This document shows positions 58,383-64,000 of a DNA stretch of 64,000 nt, in pieces. This DNA comes from Planctomycetota bacterium (GTDB lineage: Bacteria > Planctomycetota > Phycisphaerae > Phycisphaerales > UBA1924). Location of the stretch: assembly GCA_018242605.1 (NCBI GenBank), contig JAFEBP010000005.1:768861-832860 (forward strand), written 5' to 3'. The notes beneath the pieces were generated by a model. The model did no database searches and had not been told where the DNA came from. It saw nothing but the letters and a program-made list of their open reading frames with translations. Numbering within the stretch: position 1 is the first letter of the stretch; each line of letters starts with the position of its first letter. The position numbers were made by a program, and so were the translations under genes.

Positions 58383-59477
58383 ATGATCCGAACCTTTCTA
58401 GTCCCCATCCTGGCCATCATCGGCATGGTGCTCGCGGCGTACACAGTGGTCCAGGGCGCCCGCCCGCCGCTGGCCCAACCGCCAGTCGTCGAGCCTCCGT
58501 CACCCCCCTTCGCGGCGTTCGTCGCTGGCGCCGGGCTGATCGAAGCCAGCAGCCAGAACATCGCCATCGGTGCACCGGTCAGCGCGGTGGTCACCAAGGT
58601 CCACGTGACCGTGGGCGACACCGTCAAGGTCGGCGACCCGCTCTTCCAACTCGAAGATGTGCAGGAGCGTGCCGTACTCGCGGTGAAGGAAGCCAACCTC
58701 GCCGTAGCGCAGAAACAACTCGACAAACTCCGGCAGGGCACGCGCCCCGAACAGCTTCCGGCGGCCCGCGCCCGCGTGGTGGAATCCCAGGCCGTTCTCG
58801 CGGACATGCAGGCCCAGCTCACCAAGTGGGAGGCATTGAACGATCCCCGTGCCGTGAGCGAGGACGACCTCTCTCGCCGTCGCTACGCCGTCATGACCGC
58901 CCAGGCACGCGTCGAAGCAGCCAAGGCAGACCTTCAGTTGCTCGAAGCCGGCACCTGGTCCGCCGACCTCGCCGTGTCGGAATGCCAGGTGCAGCAGTCC
59001 CGCGCCGAGGTTGAACAAGCCCGCACCGAGATCGAGCGCCGCCTCGTCCGCGCTCCGGTGGACGGCCGCGTGCTCCAGGTGAATATCCGAATCGGAGAGT
59101 TCGCCCAGGCAGGCGCCCTCGCCCAACCGCTGATGCTCGTTGGCAGCGTCAATCCGCTGCACGTGCGTGCCGACATTGACGAACACGAAGCGTGGCGTGT
59201 CCGGGCCGGATCGAAGGCCACCGCGTTCATCAAAGGCAACAAGAACATCACCTTCCCGCTCAACTTCGTCCGCTTCGAGCCCTTTGTCCTCCCCAAGCGC
59301 TCCCTCACGGGCGACAGCCAGGAGCGCGTGGACACCCGTGTGCTGCAGGTGATTTTCAGCTTTGATCCCAAGGAACTTCCCGTCTTCGTCGGCCAGCAGG
59401 TCGACGTGTACATCGAGTCCCAGCCAGTCGAACGCGCCGCCCCGGCCGCGAAGAACGAAGAGAAGAAGGCCAACTGA
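58383..59477 (+). CDS. HlyD/DevB-type membrane fusion protein
   Basis: This 364-residue protein starts at ATG 58383. An N-terminal membrane anchor is followed by a biotinyl-lipoyl-like half (G-L-I-E-A-S-S-Q-N-I-A-I-G near residue 52), a coiled-coil (residues about 95-210, with A-V-K-E-A-N-L-A-V-A-Q-K-Q-L and A-R-V-E-A-A-K-A-D-L-Q-L-L), R-A-P-V-D-G-R-V-L near residue 222 and a beta-barrel. It is the periplasmic adaptor linking permease and outer membrane channel. Its stop overlaps the ATG of the outer membrane gene by one base (TGATG). Confidence 0.94.
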   Translation: MIRTFLVPILAIIGMVLAAYTVVQGARPPLAQPPVVEPPSPPFAAFVAGAGLIEASSQNIAIGAPVSAVVTKVHVTVGDTVKVGDPLFQLEDVQERAVLAVKEANLAVAQKQLDKLRQGTRPEQLPAARARVVESQAVLADMQAQLTKWEALNDPRAVSEDDLSRRRYAVMTAQARVEAAKADLQLLEAGTWSADLAVSECQVQQSRAEVEQARTEIERRLVRAPVDGRVLQVNIRIGEFAQAGALAQPLMLVGSVNPLHVRADIDEHEAWRVRAGSKATAFIKGNKNITFPLNFVRFEPFVLPKRSLTGDSQERVDTRVLQVIFSFDPKELPVFVGQQVDVYIESQPVERAAPAAKNEEKKAN

Positions 59478-61045
59478 TGCCAGCGATTCAAACCATGAAC
59501 CGTTCCCGCACGTCGGTCCAGGTGCTCCTTGCGGCCGCAGCCCTCAGCGGAGCGCTCGTCGGCTGCAAGGTGGGCCCGGACTACAAGGAGCCCGTGGCAC
59601 CGGCCAAATCCGGTGAGTTCGCTTCCCTTTCCGGCGATGATGTCGCCAAAGCGAACGCGGAACTCAAGCCTTCCGCCGCCCGGCCTCTCGCCATCGGTGA
59701 GTTGTCCAAGTGGTGGCAGAAGTTCAACGACCCCGCGCTCGACTCGCTCATCGAGCGAGCCGTCGCAGGCAACAACGATCTCAAGATCGCCGCAGCCCGC
59801 GTGCGTGAGGCCCGCGCATTGCGCGGCATCGAGGAATCAAACCTCTTCCCCAAAGTCGACGCGACCGGTTCCTATCGCCGCAGCCGCGACAGCGAAAACT
59901 CTCCCCGCTCCGATCCCGGAAGCACCGATGCACACGATCTCTTCCAGGCCGGACTCGACGCGGCGTGGGAGATCGATGTCTTTGGCGGCATCCGCCGGTC
60001 GATCGAGGCCGCCGACGCCGATCTGGCCGCCGCCGAGGAAACCCGGCGAGATGTTCTGATCACTGTCATCGCCGAGGTGGCCCGCAACTACGTTGAACTG
60101 CGCAGCTTCCAACGCCGCGTCGAAGTCAACCAGGAAGCCATCCGTTCGCAGGGCGAAACTCTCGAACTCACCAAATCGCTCGCCAACGCCGGGATCTCGT
60201 CCCAGTTGCAGGTAGAGCAGGCCCGCGCGCAGCTGGCGGCACGCGAATCACAGCTCCCGCCGCTGCGGGTCGGCGTGCGGCAATCCGCCTATCGGCTTGC
60301 GGTGCTGCTGGGTCAGGAACCCGGCTCCCTGCTCGCCGAGTTGGGCGCGCCCTCGGCCATCCCCGTCTCCCCCACCGACGTTCCAGTGGGCCTCCCTTCC
60401 GAACTTCTGAGACGCCGGCCCGACATCCGCAGATCCGAACGGCAGATCGCCGCGGCTTCGGCGCGCGTGGGCGTGGAAACCGCCGAGCTTTTCCCGAAGT
60501 TCTCCATCACCGGCGATTTCGGGTTTGAGGCCCGCGATATCGGGAACCTGTTCGACGCCAATAGCCGCGTCTGGGGCATCGGGCCCTCGATGCGATGGAA
60601 CATTTTCAGCGCGGGCAAGGTGCGCAACCGCATCCGCGCCGCCGGGGCGCGTGAAGAGGCATCCGTCGCCGAGTACGAGCGCACTGTCCTCCTCGCCCTT
60701 GAAGAGGTCGAGAACTCGCTCACGCTCTTCGTGCAGGAACAGGCCCGTCGCCGCAGCCTCGCCGCGGCCGAACAGGCCAGCAGCCAGGCCCTCAATCTCG
60801 CCACCGAGCGCTACAAGAGCGGCATCGGCGATTTCCTCAACGTGCTCGACGCCCAGCGTGCCCTCTACGAACTGCAGGACCAACTCGTCAACAGCGGTGC
60901 CGAGGTGTCGCGCAGCCTGATCGCCTTGTACAAGGCGTTGGGAGGCGGATGGGATGAGTCCGTGCTGCTTCCTCCGGAAACGGCCGAGAAGCCCGCTGAC
61001 TCCGAAACCGAGCCTCAGGAACAGCCCGAAGCGCCCAAGAGTTGA
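59477..61045 (+). CDS. TolC/NodT-type outer membrane lipoprotein
   Basis: This 522-residue protein starts at ATG 59477. A lipobox (A-L-V-G-C, Cys near residue 30) is followed by K-V-G-P-D-Y-K-E-P, the NodT/OprM family mark. Two OEP repeats follow, with W-W-Q-K-F-N-D-P-A-L-D-S-L near residue 80, A-A-R-V-R-E-A-R-A-L, R-R-P-D-I-R-R-S-E-R near residue 315 and L-N-V-L-D-A-Q-R-A-L-Y near residue 455. It forms the outer membrane channel of the tripartite exporter. The last 25 residues are acidic and Pro-rich. It ends the operon; no clear terminator follows. Confidence 0.95.
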   Translation: MPAIQTMNRSRTSVQVLLAAAALSGALVGCKVGPDYKEPVAPAKSGEFASLSGDDVAKANAELKPSAARPLAIGELSKWWQKFNDPALDSLIERAVAGNNDLKIAAARVREARALRGIEESNLFPKVDATGSYRRSRDSENSPRSDPGSTDAHDLFQAGLDAAWEIDVFGGIRRSIEAADADLAAAEETRRDVLITVIAEVARNYVELRSFQRRVEVNQEAIRSQGETLELTKSLANAGISSQLQVEQARAQLAARESQLPPLRVGVRQSAYRLAVLLGQEPGSLLAELGAPSAIPVSPTDVPVGLPSELLRRRPDIRRSERQIAAASARVGVETAELFPKFSITGDFGFEARDIGNLFDANSRVWGIGPSMRWNIFSAGKVRNRIRAAGAREEASVAEYERTVLLALEEVENSLTLFVQEQARRRSLAAAEQASSQALNLATERYKSGIGDFLNVLDAQRALYELQDQLVNSGAEVSRSLIALYKALGGGWDESVLLPPETAEKPADSETEPQEQPEAPKS

Positions 61046-61064
61046 TCCGCCGCCTCCGCGCCGA

Positions 61065-62453
61065 TCAGAACGAGATGATGAGCCGCAACTGCCCCACCAC
61101 GGCGGTATCGATGTTGCTGTCACCCGAAGGATCGAAGATCACCTGCAGATCCGGCGTGACACTCACGCAAGGCGTGATCTGCACCTGGTAGAAGAACTCC
61201 AGCGAAGTCTCGTTGCCGGGGTAAGGCGATCCGTTGGCGTCGCTGAGGTCCACGTACGACACGTACGCGCCGGCGATGTCGTCGGCGCGGCTCTCGCAGA
61301 TGCCCCTCTGCACGCACCCGCACGCCAAGTGCATCTTGGCGGGGTTCACCTCATCGTCACCGTAACCGAACTGCGCGAAGGCGAAGAAACCCTTGTCCTT
61401 GTCTTCTTCGGAGTCGCTCTTTGGAATCACCTGCTGTTCCACAAGCGCGTAACCGCTCCAACTGCCCTGCTGGTTGCCCCCGGCGAACGTATCGAGCCGC
61501 GCCGTCAGGTACTCGGCGCCGACCGCGACGCGACCATGGCCCAGCGAACCCACCTTGTCCCACGTCAGGCCCGTCTCCGCGATGCCGAACCACGACGCGG
61601 AACGCGAATCGCTGAAGAACGTGTCGGGACCGCGGTTGCCGGTGTTGTAGCCGTCCGCGGTCGCACCATCAAAGAACCCGGCGCCGATGTACCAGTTCTT
61701 CGTGGGGTAGCCGAACACGACGATGCCGGTCGCGGGATCGGGATAGGTCGGCAAACCCTGGTTGGTCGGACTGACGCCCGGCGACGAGCTCAGAAAGTCA
61801 GACGCGGCGCTCACGAACGCAAACTCGGAGTTGGCGTCAATCTTTCCGATCTTGAGGCGCATTGCGTCGTCAAACGCCCGCTGTTCCCACCAGAGTTCGG
61901 ACAGTTGCCCGCGGTCGGTGCCCGTATCGATATTCGAGATGCCCTGGAAGTCGCCCACATCTGCCGACCCGCCGTTCACCTCGGAGAACATCGCGTCCGC
62001 GTAGAACGTCGAACCCTTCCAGCCGGCAAGCCGGTCCATGTCGAACGTGGAGTTCACGTCCCACAAATGCCGGGTCGACGCCCTGTTGTTCAATCCGCCC
62101 GACCAGACGCTCGACCAGTGCATCGTGTACGAGGCGTCAACCGAGATTCCGTGCTGTTCAAGCCACGTGCGACCACCGAACCAGTCGCCGGTCGCACGCT
62201 CCCACTTCCACCAGGGCTTGCCGCCGAACCAATCGCGTTCCTCCGGTTCAGGCGCGGCTTCCGGGGGCGTGCTCGATGGCTCGGGAGTTCTGGGGCCTTC
62301 GACACGCCCCGGCAGATCGTGTGGGCCGCTCATCATCTCTTCGAGCGTCGTAGCTTCCAACCCTGCTACGTCTTGCGCATTGGCAATACCAGCCGCGCAC
62401 ATCAGCGCGGCGACGCATCCGACCGGAACGACCGCGTTTTTTGTTTGGTTCAT
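61065..62453 (-). CDS. OprB-family carbohydrate-selective porin
   Basis: This 462-residue protein starts at ATG 62453 and has a signal peptide ending at G-I-A-N-A-Q. A Pro/Glu-rich spacer (residues about 50-75) leads to the barrel: W-L-E-Q-H-G-I-S-V-D-A-S-Y-T near residue 95, S-E-L-W-W-E-Q near residue 180 and L-K-I-G-K-I-D-A-N-S-E-F. G-A-G-F-F-D-G near residue 255 and a terminal phenylalanine (L-I-I-S-F) fit an outer membrane beta-barrel. OprB porins pass sugars. It is convergent with the exporter operon (20 bases between stops). Confidence 0.92.
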   Translation of the reverse strand: MNQTKNAVVPVGCVAALMCAAGIANAQDVAGLEATTLEEMMSGPHDLPGRVEGPRTPEPSSTPPEAAPEPEERDWFGGKPWWKWERATGDWFGGRTWLEQHGISVDASYTMHWSSVWSGGLNNRASTRHLWDVNSTFDMDRLAGWKGSTFYADAMFSEVNGGSADVGDFQGISNIDTGTDRGQLSELWWEQRAFDDAMRLKIGKIDANSEFAFVSAASDFLSSSPGVSPTNQGLPTYPDPATGIVVFGYPTKNWYIGAGFFDGATADGYNTGNRGPDTFFSDSRSASWFGIAETGLTWDKVGSLGHGRVAVGAEYLTARLDTFAGGNQQGSWSGYALVEQQVIPKSDSEEDKDKGFFAFAQFGYGDDEVNPAKMHLACGCVQRGICESRADDIAGAYVSYVDLSDANGSPYPGNETSLEFFYQVQITPCVSVTPDLQVIFDPSGDSNIDTAVVGQLRLIISF

Positions 62454-62546
62454 CACAAGCCGCTTCGTCGGCTCTTGACGCCCACAACCCAAGATACACC
62501 CTGAAAGTCCGGTTCCGACTGCGCCGACTCGCTAAACTTTGCCAGA

Positions 62547-63071
62547 TTGAACGAAGCGCCGCCACCGCCCAAACAAGGTACGTCACGGATCGCCGGCTGG
62601 TGGCGTTCGGTCGTTGCTTGGGCGAGCTTCAGATCGCTATGGCAAGCCGCCCATCAGGAAGGCCACGGCAAGAACAGCGTCGCCGCGAGCATCGGAATCG
62701 GCGTCTTCATCGCCAACACCCCGTTGTGGGGGCTGCATTCTGCGATGTGCGTGATCGTCGCACGGATCCTGCGCATCCATCCGCTCCCGATGTTGGCGGG
62801 GACCTTGGTGGGGTTGCCGCCGATCGGCCCCGCGCTGATCGCCGCGGCGATCTGGCTCGGCAGCATCATCGTCCACGGCCACGCGCCCGCGTGGGCAGAA
62901 ATCAAAGCACACAAGCGCGGGTATTGGCACTTGATCGCGGATGTCGCCCTGGAGTGGACGATCGGATCCGTTCTAATCGGCGCGGCTCTTGGCGGGCTGG
63001 CCTTCTGCCTCGCATGGGTCGCGCTGCGCAAAGTGCACGCACTCCCGACTACCGACGCCGTCGCGAAGTAA
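62547..63071 (+). CDS. DUF2062 membrane protein
   Basis: This 174-residue protein starts at TTG 62547; no strong ribosome site is seen. It holds the DUF2062 block G-I-G-V-F-I-A-N-T-P-L-W-G-L-H near residue 50, followed by R-I-H-P-L-P and G-L-P-P-I-G-P near residue 90. Three membrane segments are apparent. Members are thought to sit near envelope or polysaccharide genes but have no proven function. Its 3' end overlaps the convergent PEP-CTERM gene by 23 bases, so the two genes share sequence at their ends. Confidence 0.87.
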   Translation: MNEAPPPPKQGTSRIAGWWRSVVAWASFRSLWQAAHQEGHGKNSVAASIGIGVFIANTPLWGLHSAMCVIVARILRIHPLPMLAGTLVGLPPIGPALIAAAIWLGSIIVHGHAPAWAEIKAHKRGYWHLIADVALEWTIGSVLIGAALGGLAFCLAWVALRKVHALPTTDAVAK

Positions 63072-64000
63072 CAAGAAGGCCGCCCAGCCCCATGAGCATG
63101 CCGGCCCCGGGCGTAGGCACCAGCGACGAGTTCACGAGGTAAACGCGGTCGCCGTCGGCGCGGAAGGCAAGTCCGTCATCGCCCCAGCGGATCAGGCTCT
63201 TTCCGTTCGCGGCACCAGACACTTCGATGGTGCCGAGCGGGATGTACGTCGACCGCTGGTAGACCTGGATCGTCGAGTTGTTCAGGAAAAAGACCCGATC
63301 GTTCGTGAGGTCGGCCACCACGCCGCCCAGTCCGTTGGCGCCGGTGAACGTGCCGGCGAGAGCGGGTGTGATCGGATCGAGTGCGCGGCCGGAACTGCTG
63401 ATCGCCAGCGAACCGTCGAACGTGAACGTGCCGCCGGCCCCGGTTCCCAGCGCGTTGCCCAATCCGCTCTGTGAACCAATACCGGCGCCCGTGACCGTGA
63501 TGCGACGGAACGATCCGGTCGCGGACTCCGTGTCCAAGCCCAGCAGCAGCGACGGGTTCGCGAACGCGATCCGATTGTTGAGCGGCGCGACGCCGGAGAC
63601 CGAGCCCCGTTGCGCGATGCTGTCGAAGATCGCGATGCCTTGGTGGCGAGGGGAGAGACCTTCCGCACGTCGGCTTACAGCGATGCTCGTCGGGATGCCC
63701 GGCATTACAGCGATGTCATCAGCAAAGAGCGGGCCGGCGGTTTCGTCAAAGCCCAGGGAGATCTGAATGTCTGCGGTTTGGCTAAGCACGTTGAAGCGAC
63801 GCACCGCCCCCGCGCCATCGAGCCCGGCGTACATGTACTGATTGTTCGATGAGATCGCCAGGCGATTGGGCTCGCTGCCGATGAAGATGGATGAGCCCAT
63901 GGTGCCCGCGACCGGGTTGATCCGGGTCAGCGAGTTGCCGCGCCCCACTCCCGCGGAACTGGGGACGGACGCGTAGATCGCGCCGCCCGTGGAATCAAAG
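63049..64000 (-). CDS. PEP-CTERM-like secreted beta-propeller-type protein, N-terminus cut by window edge
   Basis: The frame is open from the right edge (first seen codons read F-D-S-T-G-G-A-I-Y-A-S-V) to a stop at 63049, about 317 codons. A GTG at 63948 is in frame but the repeat continues above it, so the true start lies outside. Blocks such as N-R-L-A-I-S-S-N-N-Q-Y-M-Y and G-A-V-R-R-F-N-V recur in YVTN-type propellers. The end, V-P-T-P-G-A-G-M-L-M-G-L-G-G-L-L, followed by R-R-R-R, is a PEP-CTERM-like sorting tail handled by an exosortase. The function is unknown. Confidence 0.88.
   Translation of the reverse strand, partial: FDSTGGAIYASVPSSAGVGRGNSLTRINPVAGTMGSSIFIGSEPNRLAISSNNQYMYAGLDGAGAVRRFNVLSQTADIQISLGFDETAGPLFADDIAVMPGIPTSIAVSRRAEGLSPRHQGIAIFDSIAQRGSVSGVAPLNNRIAFANPSLLLGLDTESATGSFRRITVTGAGIGSQSGLGNALGTGAGGTFTFDGSLAISSSGRALDPITPALAGTFTGANGLGGVVADLTNDRVFFLNNSTIQVYQRSTYIPLGTIEVSGAANGKSLIRWGDDGLAFRADGDRVYLVNSSLVPTPGAGMLMGLGGLLVTSRRRR

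Noticed and set aside
60954..62504. Plus-strand open frame of 516 codons opposite the OprB gene
   Set aside because: The OprB gene has a signal peptide and family blocks; the opposite frame has none.

Overview
The window looks like a chromosomal segment of a GC-rich Gram-negative bacterium, most likely a planctomycete of the class Phycisphaerae. Several independent signs point there. Many secreted proteins end in paired dockerin-like EF-hand tails of the type D-x-N-x-D-G-G-V-D-G-G-D-V-E-x-F-F. One protein ends in a PEP-CTERM-like anchor. There is a lipid A gene (lpxB), an OprB-type porin and a TolC-type outer membrane factor, so an outer membrane is present. Gene order is mosaic, with short operons separated by single secreted proteins. 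I see no insertion sequence, CRISPR array, integrase or prophage.

Layout. 1-4.3 kb: a large secreted repeat protein running off the left edge, then three short helical proteins in one operon, two of them WXG100-like. 4.3-8.8 kb: a GH56 hyaluronidase-like lipoprotein, a small copper-binding lipoprotein with a terminator inside its coding region, a zinc-ribbon membrane protein and a DUF1025 zincin. 8.8-12 kb: sppA, then frr and pyrH on the other strand. 12.7-20 kb: dockerin-tailed secreted proteins (a pre-peptidase-type protein, a subtilase, a kelch/Ig protein), a DUF2071 protein and tRNA-Leu(CAA). 20-23.4 kb: a methyltransferase and a GH127 arabinofuranosidase. 23.5-27.2 kb: a tight operon of an ECF sigma factor, a membrane protein carrying a dockerin-like pair, a cohesin-like secreted protein and a VIT/vWA lipoprotein. 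27.2-30.2 kb: a reprolysin-like metallopeptidase and an LEA-like lipoprotein.

30.5-46.5 kb is more housekeeping: a TlpA-like thioredoxin, proC, a GT2/TPR protein, a methyltransferase, an S9 peptidase, a strongly divergent folD, a DUF1015 protein, an MFS exporter, a Gly-rich protein with eight 21-residue repeats, a YdjG/YdjI-like zinc-ribbon plus SPFH pair, a MEMO-family protein and a family 4 uracil-DNA glycosylase lacking most iron-sulfur ligands. 46.5-53.6 kb: a hypothetical protein, lpxB, a DksA-like protein coupled to lspA, SRPBCC and DUF1761 proteins with a TetR regulator, and a small planctomycete-type protein. 53.7-61 kb: a complete tripartite export system, with two TetR regulators, two DevC-like permeases, one DevA-like ATPase, one DevB/HlyD-like adaptor and a NodT-type outer membrane lipoprotein. 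61-64 kb: an OprB porin, a DUF2062 protein and a PEP-CTERM beta-propeller-like protein running off the right edge.

The best candidates for undescribed biology are the sigma/dockerin/cohesin-like/VIT-vWA operon (23.5-27.2 kb), the WXG100-like trio (2.9-4.0 kb), the bacterial GH56-like lipoprotein (4.3-6.0 kb) and the folD homologue in which three of four catalytic-site positions differ (36.4-37.3 kb). All function calls come from reading the sequence; no database search was run.
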